This document shows, in pieces, positions 41,651 through 52,842 of a stretch of DNA of 64,000 bases. How positions within the stretch are numbered: position 1 is the first letter of the stretch; each line of letters opens with the position of its first letter. This DNA comes from Populus alba. Taxonomy: Eukaryota > Streptophyta > Magnoliopsida > Malpighiales > Salicaceae. Both the position numbers and the translations under genes were made by a program. Where the stretch lies: contig NC_133284.1 of assembly GCF_005239225.2 (NCBI RefSeq), forward strand, positions 53,203,416-53,267,415, in the 5' to 3' direction. A model generated the notes under the pieces. The model worked only from the letters and a program-made list of their open reading frames with translations, was not told the origin of the DNA and did no database searches.

Positions 41651-42967
41651 ATGGATAATAAGATTATTCATGCAGCATGTATGGGAGCAGTTATAACTTT
41701 GATAGCTACAGGGATAGCTATTATTGAACAAGAAAGAAATAGAAATTATATACCAAAAGAACCACGTATAAATGCAATTGCTCAATGAGAATTCTATATG
41801 GATAGCATTTTGAATCAAGGTGATAGACATTGCATTGAACAAATTCGTATGAAACCAGTTGTCTTATATAATTTGTGTGATGTTCTCAAAAGTCATGACC
41901 TATTACGATTAACTCAAAATGTTTCTATTAGGGAGCAAGTAATTGTGTTCTTATAAATTATAGGCCAAAACCAAAGATTTCATTTTATTAGTGGTATATA
42001 CTATAGGTCTGTTGAAACTATCTATCATTACTTTAGAATTGTTTTTAAAAGCAGTTTTTAAGTTATACAAACACCTAATTAAAGACCTAGGGGATACAGT
42101 TCTCGTAGAGATAATGAGTAATCGAAGATTCTATCCTTATTTTAAGTTATGAGAACAATATTAATATTTTTATACATTAATTAATTACATCTAGAAGAAA
42201 ATGTTATAAATTATTTTTTAATGTTTATATAGGATTGTGTGGGAGCAATTGATGGTACCCATGTTCCTGTATATGTTCCTATTGAGATTCAAGGAAAGTT
42301 TCGAGGTCGAAAAGAAGAAACAACACAAAATGTTTTAGATGACTGGGAAGGAAATGCACATGATTCACAGGTTTTAAGTGATGCATTATCAAGATTTAGT
42401 GGTCTAAAAATTCCAAAAAGTATATAATAAAGTATTTATTATATACAATAAACATATAAAATGTTTAATTAGCTAAAGATAGTAATAGGTTTTTTTTTCT
42501 AATTTGTAGGGAAATATTATCTTGGTGATGCTGGTTACGATATTCGAAAAGGAATCATTTATCCTTTTCGTGGAATTCGATATCACTTGAACAAGTTTAC
42601 AGAACATTCACCAGAATATAAAAAGGAGTTATTTAATCTTTGACACTCTTTGTTGAGAACTGCTATTGAGCGAGGGTTTGGTATTTTGAAGAGTCGTTTT
42701 AGATCAATTGATAGAAAATCTTTTTGGTCTTATGAAACACAAGTAGATGTTGTGCTTGAATATTGTATTATTCATAATCACATTATGGGAGTTGATCCTT
42801 ATGAGTCTTTTATGGAAGAAATATATTCGGAAAGTGAACTAATTAGACGAACAATTAACTTAAGTCAACGGAAGGAAAGGGAAGAGAATAGGGAGTGGAT
42901 AACAAAAAGAGAAATGATTGCATCAACCATGTGGAATGATTATAACACTCAAAGAACTAGTAATTAA
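41651..42967 (+). pseudogene. HARBI1-like (DDE_Tnp_4) transposase
   Basis: Translation from ATG 41,651 begins MDNKIIHAACMGAVITLIAT and is stopped at 41,786-41,788 (TGA) and 41,954-41,956 (TAA). After an apparent intron the frame reads DCVGAIDGTHVPVYVP (first catalytic Asp) at about 42,235. It then reads WEGNAHDSQVLSDALSRF, but the conserved stretch that normally separates these is absent, so a deletion removed it. A second intron (about 42,420-42,509) precedes GKYYLGDAGYDIRKG (second Asp). IERGFGILKSRF near 42,665 supplies the Glu. Another TGA lies at 42,641. The enzyme would cut and paste the element but is clearly dead here. Confidence 0.88.
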
Positions 42968-43180
42968 GTGTTAATTATATGTGTGTTTTTTTTATTATGT
43001 CTTGCTTGAGTTTGTATTATCTTTGTTATGTATTTGGATTGTTTGTTGACTTTATTATAATTTCTTATGTATTTTATGTATTCTCTTTTAAATATTAATT
43101 GTAGTTTTTATATTTAATTTATTAAATCTAAATATTGTATGATTATATTTTGTATAAATTTGTAATTTTTTTTTGTAGAA

Positions 43181-44160
43181 ATGAGTACCACACAGAATAA
43201 AAAATGCAAGGGCAAGCACTTTACATGGTCTATGCCTATGTCTCACATGCTATTTGAGATATTAGCAGAGGAGACACTTAAAGAAAAAAAACCTTCTTCC
43301 ACCTTTAGAGTAGAATCTTTTGTTAAGGTAGCTACATAAATTAGTCAAAAGTTCAACGTGCAATGCGAGCCTAATCATGTTAACAATCATCTCAAAACTG
43401 TGGAAAAAAAAAGGGGAATAATAACCAAACTTAAAAATAAAAGTGGCTTTGGTTGGGATGATTGTTTGAAGATGATTACAGTTTCGAAAGATGTATATGA
43501 TGAAGAAATGAAGGTATGATAAATATTATACTCTTTGTAATTTTTATATTTACTTTTGTTTCCAAAATATTATACAAGGAACTAAACAATTGCATATTCT
43601 AAACTTTATGAATATGCACATCCCAATCATGAAAAGTATCTCAACAAAAAACTTGATATGCACGAGCCAATGACAATTGTTGTTGGAAAAGATATGGCAA
43701 CCTGAAATTATGCCAAATCATATAATGATGTCAACTTAGAAGAGAACATTGAAGAATAGTCAATTTCAATTGAAAATGAAGGGGAATATGAAGATACTTC
43801 AAAAAGAAAAGAGACATCTTCCTCTAGTGCACAAAAGAGGCAACATAGGAAGAGAAATAACATGTATGAAGATGATAATGTTGAAAAGTTGTCTAAAAAG
43901 ATTGGAGATGTAGCATTTGCAATCCAAAGCCTCAACAAAAATCAACTTGATGTTAATGAGCTATATACACAAGTGATGAAAATTGAAGGCTTTGATGAGA
44001 TCACTCTTGGGGATGCATTTGATCACTTAGTCTAACATGAAATGTTGGCAAAAGCATTTATGGCAAAAAATACTAACTTGAGGAAAATTTTGGTTTAGAA
44101 TTTTGTGAACCAATGTTGCTACAAGCCTGATTGCTAAGATGATTTTACTATAATAAAAAA
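43181..44160 (+). pseudogene. Myb/SANT-like DNA-binding protein of the PIF element
   Basis: The frame from 43,181 resembles the Myb/SANT-like (Myb_DNA-bind_3) proteins of plant PIF elements and their host relatives: LFEILAEETLKEKKPSSTFR, CEPNHVNNHLKTVEKKRGII and SGFGWDDCLKMITVSKDVYD. After an apparent intron at about 43,516 it continues with HPNHEKYLNKKLDMHEPM and an acidic, Ser/Lys-rich tail (SKRKETSSSSAQKRQHRKRN). Stops occur after VKVAT, after VVGKDMAT and later. In intact elements this protein binds the ends and helps import the transposase. It follows the transposase on the same strand, about 210 bp downstream. Confidence 0.8.
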
Positions 44161-44972
44161 GTTTATGTTTGTAATTTGACAAGTATGTTTACTTACTTGT
44201 TTAATTCGGTCTAGTATTTTTATGTTTGTTAATTTGAACTAATATGTATAAATATTACATCAAAACTTAATATTTATGCATGACCATGTTTGTTGTAAGA
44301 TATTTATATTTATTTCTTAATGCTTATTTGATATATATTAAAAGGATATTAAAGGGATAATTGCCTATACCTGTAAAAAATAAAAGAAATCTTTATCCAA
44401 AAAACCCATCAAAATATTTGTATTTATTTATCTTTTAAAAAAATCTTCATACCAAAAAACCCAAATATCTAACTCTTACTTAATACCATAAACTAATTTG
44501 CTCTCTTCATATGAAAAAAAACATATTTAAGCTTTTAAAATTTTAAAAAAATATTAATAGGTTTTATTTATGAAACATTTCACAAGGTTATATCTATATA
44601 ATATTATACGATATATCTCTATAATATTATACGATATATATAGTTATATTTTATAAAATAAGCTATATATGAATATAGGATATAATAAAAAAATTCATTA
44701 TTACACTTTTTAAATTTTATTCTTTTATTGTAAGTGATTAAATACTTATATTTAATATTTTTTATATATTAGATAAATTTGAAAAAAAAAAACTTAATTC
44801 ATTAATAAATTATTTTTCAGTTTATTTTTCTATAACATAACCAAAAGTGTTTTCCGATTTATTTCCCATAACATTACCAAACATCAGAAAATAATTCTCT
44901 TTCCAGGAATTTACTTTTCAAATTTGTTTTTTTTAAAATACCATTTTTCTGCAAAAAAAAAACATGACCTAA

Positions 44973-45585
44973 AAATATATTCTTCACATGGACTTAGATG
45001 AGTTTAATTGGAGTGTTTGAGGACAGAGTGCTACATGTGTGCCATAATTTATCCCAAGGAAATCACTGGTTTTTTACTTGGGCGAATGCACGGAGAAGTT
45101 TTACAAATAAGCAACAATTTACAATAATTCATAAGCACAGACAACAAGACCTTTACATCTTTACGTCTTCCCTTTCCTGTCAAAAGTTCATCCTCCCAAG
45201 GAAACAAAAAGCTAGTTTAGTTTCCTTTAATCCTTTTGCAAAGCACTGCAGATTTGACTAATTGAATCTTTGATTGGTTAGCTTAGCTACTTAACAAATA
45301 CTTGCATCTAACTCACCTCTTGCATCTAACTCACCTCTTGCATCTGTACACTTGGAGCATGTTGGATGCAACGGAGATTTTCTAGTACTTGCATTTTGAT
45401 TGTGCTAAGATAAGATTTGCTATTTAAGTTCTCCTGCTCACTCAAACAAAAAAGAAGAAATATTAGGAAGGCTGCAAGAATGCAGGATTGGCACTGACAA
45501 TTTAAACTAGGTCAGACTTTAATAGCAAACCAGAAATCACAGGGAGTTTCACTTTCTTGGAATGGAAATACATCAATGTAGTTCG
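44973..45585. other. Spacer with an 18-bp tandem repeat
   Basis: ttgcatctaactcacctc occurs twice and then partially, at 45,302-45,345. No gene was recognised in the remainder. Confidence 0.6.
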
Positions 45586-46399
45586 GGTATTTTTATTTCA
45601 TAAAGGAAATATGCTATTGATATAATCAAGAAGTTCAAACTTGAGTCATGTAAAGAAGTAGCAACTCTTTTGGAACATAATGAGAAGATTTCAAAGAATA
45701 ATGGTGAGAAACTTGAAGATCCCTCTAGATTTAGAAGCTTAGTGGGCAGTTTACTATACTTGACAACAACTAGACCTGACCTGATGTTTCTAGCTGGTTT
45801 GTTGTCAAGGTTCATGAGCTCACCTAGCAATATTCACATGGGAATTGCTAAAAGGGTGTTGAAGTACATTAGAGGAACAACTGATCTTGGCATCTGGTAC
45901 TTGAAGACAGGAGGAGTAAAACTAACTGGTTATGCAGACAATGACTGGGCAAGGAGTATTAATGACATGAAAAGCACCTCTGGTATGTTTTTAACATTGG
46001 TTCAGGTGCAATCTGTTGAAATGCAAAGAAGCAAGAGGTGGTGGCACAATCAACTGCAAAAGCAGAGTATATCTCCATGGCAGCGCTACAAATCAAGCAA
46101 TTTGGTTGAACAAGTTGCTTGGTGATTTGGTTCAAGAACAAAGCTCACCAACTGAGCTTTATTATGACAACAAATCTGCTATTACTATTGCTCTAAATCC
46201 GGTTCAACACAGTAGAACCAAGCACATCAATGTGAAATTTCATTCTATAAAAGAAGCTGAGAAGAATCTGCTTATAAAGCTACACTATTGTCCAACAGAT
46301 GTTCAACTTGCTGATATAATGACTAAAGCTCTTCCTAGATCAAGACTGGAATTTCTAAGGATGAAACTTGGTTTGTCCAAGGCAAGTCTCAAGGAGGAG
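45586..46399 (+). pseudogene. 3' end of a copia polymerase (RT thumb and RNase H)
   Basis: The plus strand encodes the copia segment SRFRSLVGSLLYLTTTRPDL, AKRVLKYIRGTTDLGIWY and GYADNDWA. After a frame change near 46,010 it continues with TELYYDNKSAITIALNPVQH, HSRTKHINVKFH and ADIMTKALPRSRLEFLR, the RNase H end of the polyprotein. A stop interrupts the start (near 45,602). The left edge is abrupt, so the element is 5'-truncated. The final frame ends at 46,405, overlapping the polypurine tract and LTR start. Confidence 0.88.
46391..46399 (+). other. Polypurine tract of the copia fragment
   Basis: aaggaggag directly precedes the LTR terminus tgttagaa. This is the expected primer site for plus-strand synthesis. 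Confidence 0.85.
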
Positions 46400-46705
46400 T
46401 GTTAGAATTATGAGATTATGCCTTGAGTAAGATAGAGTTAAGTGTAGTTATATAATTTGAATTTTATATTATTGTTTTGATTCTTTAGGATTTGCAATAG
46501 TATCATTCTGCTGCAGTTTGTTATTTTCAATTCCAATAATCTCTCAAGTTTGTTGAGAGTTTCAATCCATTCCAAGTTCTATGTAAGCCTATATATAGGC
46601 ATTTGAAATTAATGAAATTTATTAATCTTTCTACTCAACTCTGCCATCTTGAATCTGTTTCTCCTATACTTAAACTTTAGTTTCCAGAACTAAATATTTC
46701 TAACA
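46400..46705 (+). repeat. 3' LTR of the copia fragment (306 bp)
   Basis: It starts tgttagaatt and ends atttctaaca, with short inverted ends, and contains gcctatatataggc at about 46,588-46,601 as a TATA region. No 5' LTR is present in the window. Confidence 0.85.
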
Positions 46706-46754
46706 CTAAGTTCAAACCAATTCTCCATATTACTAGGCAAGTTAGGAGTGATCA

Positions 46755-47035
46755 ACATACACTCCAACTTGAGAGAGAGTATTGAAGGAAAGAATTCCAA
46801 GTAATTAGATGATATACTATAATCAATGGGATTAAATAATTTAATTACCAAAGTTAATCCTAGAATAGCTCCTAGAATAGTGGATTTGATTGTATGTAAA
46901 CTGTGTATATATATGTCGTGCTTCTTTGCAATATGAAGACACTGAATACATAATACAATAATATTATCATTTTGTTCAGTGTGGACTTTCATGCATTCTC
47001 CTTTCTATGACTTGAGTATTTTCTGCATCAGCATG
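46755..47035 (+). mobile_element. Remnant of another copia 3' end (polypurine tract and LTR)
   Basis: acttgagagagagtattgaagg resembles the familiar copia junction of a polypurine tract and a TGTTGAAGG-like LTR start. The following 250 bp contain tgtgtatatatatg and end near gtattttctgcatca. No coding part is attached, and the ends are uncertain. Confidence 0.4.
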
Positions 47036-48200
47036 TTTTCTCTATCAGTTTGATGTTCTATTTCTATTGAATAATGCATCATGTGGTTTTGGGCATCAAC
47101 AATGTTGCTCGAGATCTTCAATAAATGTTATTGTATGAGTATGTGAATGTATTTGGGCATTCAAATCTCAAGATGACTGAGACTTGATATCATGCTTTCC
47201 TAGCAGAACAATCTCATGTAGAATGGTTTTTTCGAGCAGATACCTTGCTAGAGATTCTAAAAAAAATTAAAATCAAAAGTCAAAAATATATTAAATCAAT
47301 TTATGAAAGTCGTATATGATATAATCTAACTTTAACTACTTCCTGAAATCTCTTTGTTATAATCTTAATTATATATGCTTCATATTATATTTTAAATTAA
47401 AACATTTGTTATTCTTACCATAACAAATTGTAATGTGGGCAAGATCCAAGTTATTATGCATTGAACTATTCTCCTATAATGCAATCCTTTTATAGGTTGC
47501 ATAAAAGTTTAATATGGTCCTTGAAATTTTTGTTTTTCATATTTATTTAATCCTATATTGTTAAATTTTTATACTTCAATCTTAAAACTTCATTTTTATC
47601 ACATTTTTAGTTATTGAATGTTGAGAGGAGACAAGCAATGTGGTGAGAAAATGGAGAAAAGAGAGGATTTGACTGATCATATTCTAGTCATAAAAAGACC
47701 GATTTTAATATCAATAGATTCATCTTGAACATGAGAGTTTCATTAAAATGATCTTGTTATTTAACTATTAATGATCTTAAATAAACATTTACTTGATTTA
47801 AAAATGAAAAACCAATCTGAATCTAAATTAATTATCGAGTCATGATCTATTTTTTTCACTAAGATAAAGAAAAAAAACTGAAATAGAACTCTTATCGTTA
47901 AATGAAATCCATTCACATTAAGAAAAACGAGTTTCATCACTAAAAAATTGTCATTCATTAACTTTATTTCTTCTTTATAGTTTTTCGACAACTCTCTCTT
48001 TTTATCTTTTCTCAAATTTAAAAACTAAAATACAAGTAAAATAAAGTTTTGTACCAAAAAGTTATATTTCTAAACTACAAAAACCAAAAACAAATTGTCA
48101 AAATCTCAAGGTGTAGAGGTGTTAACATAATTTGTACCAAGGATGAGCATAAAGTTATTGTCAATGTCGTTACAGAGATAAAATTGCTTAGTTCTTTATA
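47036..48200. other. AT-rich intergenic DNA, no gene seen
   Basis: There is no supported gene, and short open frames reflect AT richness. The boundary with the pararetroviral sequence to the right cannot be placed exactly. Confidence 0.5.
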
Positions 48201-48489
48201 TATATATAGATTTCTGATGCGAATGAACAAGGCAAGACCAACAATGTCAGGATCCTTGATCAAACACAGAGCATACTTAATGTACATAAAATTTAACAAG
48301 AATTTAAATACATAAAATTTAACAAGAATATAAATTATGAAAATAGGATCTTACTTAAATTTGTAAATTAACAAAAGAGATATTGGGTACAAAGGAGAAT
48401 TGATATGGGTTACAAGTTATGGGTTACAATGGAGAATAAGGTTCTTTCTCTAGGAAATAACAGTCTGCGTTTTGAAGCATTTGGAGTCC

Positions 48490-48499
48490 CCTTTTATAG
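48490..48499 (-). promoter_or_regulatory. TATA box of the endogenous caulimovirid
   Basis: The minus strand reads CTATAAAAGG, a near-ideal plant and caulimovirid TATA sequence, 277 bp beyond the ORF2 stop. Confidence 0.6.
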
Positions 48500-48530
48500 A
48501 CGAGTTGGCATGGAAGAAGCCAAAATGCCT

Positions 48531-48584
48531 GGTGACAGAAAAGAAAGATGCCCATGTGGTGATAGAAAAGGAAGATGCCCATGT
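48531..48584. repeat. 27-bp direct tandem repeat upstream of the TATA box
   Basis: The two adjacent units (48,531-48,557 and 48,558-48,584) share gatgcccatgtggtga-type sequence and differ at two positions. They lie about 32-85 bp upstream of the TATA box on the minus strand, where caulimovirid promoters carry enhancer repeats. Confidence 0.85.
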
Positions 48585-48775
48585 TTTTTATGGGACCTTC
48601 ATCTGATGTCTTGCTGCTACCGACACTGATATTGGTTGTTTGTAGTAGTAGTAACAGGTAATATTTGTAAAAAAAAAGAGCCTAAAACAAACAGGTTTAA
48701 AATAAAAAGGGACTCAAATAGGGCTCTTGTACAGATGAGCTTGAGAAAGTTTGAAAATGTTTTTTTTTTTTTAAC

Positions 48776-50168
48776 TTAATGTCGCTTGATAGGTGGTAAA
48801 ATACCAAAACAGTCATCTTCATTATCATTTCCAAGGGAAATGGCAGGAGATGTCGATCCAGATGAGCTGGATTGGGACAAGACCGTGTTCGAGTCTTGGC
48901 TTTGTATAATGCTTTGGACTATTTGTAGGTATTCTTCCTCAGTTCTAGCAGAGGCTAGGAGAGCTGCCGTTTGATCCTTTCTGGCTAGAAACTTTGATTG
49001 AGGATGATGATCAATGATGGGACCTGTTTGATGTTTTTGTAACCATTCCGTAACTGCTGATTTGGAACTTTTGGATTCAGCTGCAAAAGAATCCCACCAT
49101 TTGATTTTGAACTTGTGAACCAGAACTGGATGTCTATTTTGTAAATTATAATCATAGAACCATGAACATACCCACGGCACAAAAAATTTTGTACAGAAAA
49201 TGAGTAGGGAAGAGAACTTCTGTTCAGAAGGGGCTGGTTGGAAGTTGTTTTTGAAATGGAGGTAGTCGTTTTCAACCAAAGGATGGTCTTTAAGGTAATC
49301 AACATGACAACCATAGTAGTCCCACCATTGGAGGAACCAGAGGGGGAGGTTTGTAGTATTCATGTCATTATGGAAGTAGAAAAGCCAAGAATGACTATGG
49401 TTTGGATTTTGGAGGAGGAAGGCATTGAACCATGCCTGTTGGTAATCCCAGTATGTATAGGTGGTTTTGAAGTCCTGGGGGTTTGTACGAAAGTGTATAG
49501 GGAAAGAAAGAGGTTGATGCAAGGGTTGTCCCCAGTCTTTAGGGTGAAGGATTTTGTGAATGATACATGTAGAATATGCCGGTTCAGTGTGATCGGAATG
49601 AAGTTTGAAGTGTTTGAATTTGACAGAATTAGTAATCTCAAGGATTGCGGCATAATAGGACTGTGGTTTGGCTAGATTCCAGGGTTTGTAGTACCAATTT
49701 GGAGGGAAAATTTTTGAAGCAGCAATGGAAGGGTTTTCATGATAAAATCCTTCTTCCATAGTTAAAATATTTTGAAAAGTAGTTTTGAAAATATATTTGG
49801 ATTTGATTTTTGGAAAACTAGTTTGTTGTAAAGAAAGGAGGGGTTTTGAAATGGAAATGCCTCCTTGATGTTTTGAAAGTGGTTTAGAAATACTACCTGT
49901 TTGAGGGACAGAATCACCGGAGGTCTGTTGATAAACTTTTTGTAGTGCCAGGAGTAATTGGGTCGACCCAATGCTAGACTGCTTCGTCCTGTTGGGGTTT
50001 TGTAGTTTCTTCTTCTTCAATAACTGCCTCATACCAAGATTTGATTGGTTTAGCAGCTGAGATAGCTGAAGACATGAGTTTTGTAGAAGGTTTGAGGTTC
50101 TCTGGTTTTGTAGGCTGGGTTTGAGGGGCTTTCCCCTTGTCTTTGGCCTTTGCTTTCGGAGGCATCAA
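48776..50168 (-). pseudogene. Endogenous caulimovirid ORF2, unknown function, one frameshift
   Basis: The start ATG (50,166-50,168) overlaps the ORF1 stop as TGATG. The first 64 residues (MPPKAKAKDKGKAPQ, Lys/Pro/Gln-rich) end at 49,974. The main frame continues from about 50,032 to 48,776 with a long open stretch of over 400 codons. It is rich in Trp, Tyr, His and Phe (PPNWYYKPWNLAKPQSYY, LWFLQWWDYYGCHVDYL) and ends in an acidic Ser-rich tail (GNDNEDDCFGILPPIKRH). I know similar proteins only as the second ORF of some endogenous plant pararetroviruses, such as Florendovirus-type sequences, with no assigned function. The frame break lies in a gaagaagaag-type run at about 50,000-50,030. Apart from that it is well kept compared with ORF1. 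Confidence 0.75.
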
Positions 50169-51326
50169 GACCTGTTTTGAAGGAATTCCCGGGTTAGGAA
50201 ATCAGGAATGGAATTTGAATCTCCTTTAATGTACACAATATCAAAATAAAAAATGCTTAAAATAGCTTGCCATCGGGCAAAAATTTGTTTTGAAGCAAGA
50301 TTTTAGACATCTTTTTGCAAAACTTCTTTTGCGGATTTACAATCAACACGTAGAAGAAATTTTTGATTTAGTAAATCACTTTGAAATTTTGTAATACAGA
50401 GAACAATCGAAAGGATCTCCTTTTTTATAGTAGAGTAATTTTTCTAGCAATCATTCCAGTGGGCGGACATATACTGGAGGATCTGTTCTTTGTTATCTTG
50501 AACTTGTTTGAGAATTCCACCATATCCTAAGTCAGAGGCATCAGTCTTAACTATCTTAGGAGCTAACGGGTTAGCTAGATGGAGGAGGGGAATGGTTTGG
50601 ACCTGTTTCTTAATGTGTTTGACAAGGTTGGTATGAAGGTTGGACCAAGGAATGGGGTTTGTTTTTAACCTATCATGTAAGGGTTTTGCTAGACGGCTAA
50701 TATTGGGGTAGTAGTCTAAAACATAATTAAGTCTGCCTAAAAACCTTTGCAATTGGGTTTTATCAGTGATTTTATCAGGAAATTTGTTTGTAAAGGTAAG
50801 GGACCTCTCTATTGGTGTTACAGTGCCTTGGCAAATATAATGGCCTAGGAATCGGACACGAGTTTGAAAGAGAGAAATTTTTGCTTTAGAAACAACGAGA
50901 CCATTTTGTTTGGCAGTATGAAAGAAAATATGTAGATGTTTGAAATGTTGATCAATGGAATGGGAAAAAATAAGCACATCGTCAATGTAAACAATGCAGA
51001 ATTTTGAATGTGCATTGAAAATGTCATTCATGATGCGCTGAAATTCAGATGGAGCATTTTTTAGACCAAAGGGCATGACATTCCATTCATATTGACCAAA
51101 GGGAATTGTAAAAGCAGTTTTATATCTATCTTTTGGATCAATCTGGATTTGCCAAAAGCCAGATTTCATATCGAACTTAGAAAATATGAATGCAGAATGC
51201 AATTTTTGTAACAAATCTTTTTTTGTTAGGGATTGGATATCTGATCCATTTGAGAGCGGTGTTCAGAGGTTTGTAATTGATCACAAGTCTTGGTGTGCCT
51301 CTTTTGATTTCAGAGTTTTTATTCAC
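50169..51326 (-). pseudogene. Endogenous caulimovirid ORF1: reverse transcriptase and RNase H
   Basis: The minus strand carries RT motifs FSKFDMKSGFWQIQIDP, FGLKNAPSEFQRIMND and catalytic YIDD (VYIDDVLIF). RNase H follows with KTDASDLGYGG, a Glu in KKEIL, an Asp in RVDCKS and a final Asp in IPDFLTREF. It replicates the viral genome by reverse transcription in intact relatives. Damage includes a stop at the upstream border (51,327), a one-base insertion in an A run near 51,224, and stops near 50,443 and 50,308. The end of ORF1 overlaps the ATG of ORF2. The nearest relatives I can suggest are two-ORF endogenous Caulimoviridae. Confidence 0.88.
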
Positions 51327-52842
51327 TTAGAAGGCGGCACACGACCAGGGTGATCGAGACTTTTGGATAAGACCTTTAGACTCGAGATCATGGATTTCAA
51401 GTCTGCAATGCTGTTCTAAATTAGCATTCATTTGTATGGGCCTTGCTTTTATAGGTATTAGTTTTTCTAAAAAAGTATCTTCATAAGGAAGATCAACAAT
51501 CTGTTGTTTTCTTTTCCAAAAAGCATTAGGTAGGCCCGAACAAAGCTGTTGCTCAATCTTATTTTGTAAATCAACGATTTTCTTTTGTAAATCAGGGTTT
51601 TGTAGTTGTTTGGTTATACGACAAAAAGAAACATGGTTTTGTAAATCATGTAAATGGAATTGTTTTCCATGAATTAATGCATTGATTTGATAAGTATGTA
51701 TGGAGCATGCTTTAATTAATTTCAAATTTCTAGTCTTAGACTGTTCTAAAAATGGGAAAACAAGTTTAATGCCATTGGTTTTGGAAGTAATGCAATTATG
51801 ATGTGCTTGATATAGAGTGATCATGTCAATGAATGGAGTACCGAGAATGATGATATGATTAATATCTTTTGTAACAACAAAAAATTTCTTAAGAGAGAGG
51901 CCTTTGTTGAAAACAGAGGCTTGAGTTTTTCCTGCAATATGTAATTTTGATTTATTAGCAGTAAAGAGTTTTTCAGATGTATTTTGCAAAAATCTTTTTG
52001 GAACCACTCCTTCTCTGATGCAGTTCCAATTTGCACCTGTGTCAAATAAGGCGATGGTGTCAAGTTTGAAATCTTCTGAGAAAATAAGAGTAATGCTAAT
52101 TAAATATTTTTTGGAAGATATTTGTGTTAATACATTTAGAAAATCATCTGGAATATGCTCAATATCTGTAAGTGTATGTGGTAATGCATGAGTTTCAATG
52201 GTCTGATCTTCTATAACAGACTCACTATCAGACTGGCTTTCAATTTTGGATAAAAGATGTTGTAGTATGGCAGAGTCTTTTTGTTGGGCTTGTTTAAGGG
52301 ATTGTAATTCGGATTTGAGGGTTTTTATCTCAGAATGTAATTCTGGAATGGTAACAGTGGTTTTGGATTTCTTTTTATTAAGGATTTTTGTAAGAACATA
52401 GGTATTGGTGCTGGTAGAGGGTAATATATTGCGGTTAGATGATGGAGGGTTTTTTGGCTGGTTGAAATCTTTCAATAATTTGTCTAGATAGGTCTTTTGA
52501 AGGTGAGGATCATCAAGTCTTTTGATAGCTTTAAGAATGAATTCCTGGTCTTGGGTTAAGATGTTGATTTGTTTGGAATTGGTAGAGGTATCTGAAGCAG
52601 CACTGGTAGTTGCTATTTCATCAAGTTGAAATTCTTCTTCAGAAGTGTCTGAAGAAGAGTGGTCAGTGTTTGTAGCTTTAATGTAAAGATTTTGTAGTTG
52701 GTTGATGGTATCTTCATCTATTTGAAGCTCATGAAGTTTTGTATTGACTTTGCAAAAACAGAATGTAAGTCCTTTCTGGTTACATTTGTAACAGGTAACG
52801 TTTTTTGGGTCAAATTTTGTTTTTGGTTTTGACTGGAAAGGT
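51327..52842 (-). pseudogene. Endogenous caulimovirid ORF1: zinc finger and aspartic protease
   Basis: From the Athila junction at 52,842 the frame runs through a zinc-finger-like string near 52,757-52,800 (CYKCNQKGLTFCFC). Leu stands where the conserved His should be. An acidic Ser-rich linker and a Lys/Glu helical stretch (LHSEIKTLKSELQSLKQAQ) follow. Next comes the pepsin-like protease with IALFDTGANWNCI (DTGA) near 52,030, and then the start of the RT region (LEQHCRLEIHDLESKGLIQ). A TAA at 51,327 ends it. The loss of the zinc-binding His shows relaxed constraint. Confidence 0.85.
52838..52842. repeat. Target-site duplication (aaggt), left side of the Athila element
   Basis: It lies directly before the LTR terminus TG at 52,843 and recurs at 63,240-63,244. 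Confidence 0.93.

Larger units (their letters stand above)
40114..44969 (+). mobile_element. PIF/Harbinger DNA transposon, decayed
   Basis: The candidate ends are cgccttgtttgttt (left) and, read inverted, ggtcatgttttttt (right), flanked by taa at 40,111-40,113 and 44,970-44,972. Three-base TWA duplications are the hallmark of this superfamily. Inside are a HARBI1-like transposase and a Myb/SANT-like second gene, both on the plus strand and both broken by stops and a deletion. Total length is about 4.9 kb. The exact ends are tentative because the inverted repeats are imperfect. The 5' non-coding part contains a striking palindrome. Confidence 0.75.
48201..48775 (-). promoter_or_regulatory. Intergenic region of the endogenous caulimovirid with promoter-like elements
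   Basis: Downstream of ORF2 on the minus strand lies a non-coding region with a strong TATA sequence, CTATAAAAGG, at 48,490-48,499. Upstream of it in the transcribed sense is a 27-bp direct repeat. This arrangement fits the single large promoter of Caulimoviridae, which sits after the last ORF and drives the genome-length transcript. The left edge is approximate, and activity is unknown. Confidence 0.55.

Noticed and set aside
49238..49675. Plus-strand 145-codon frame
   Set aside because: It is the antisense shadow of the pararetroviral ORF2 and has no independent features.
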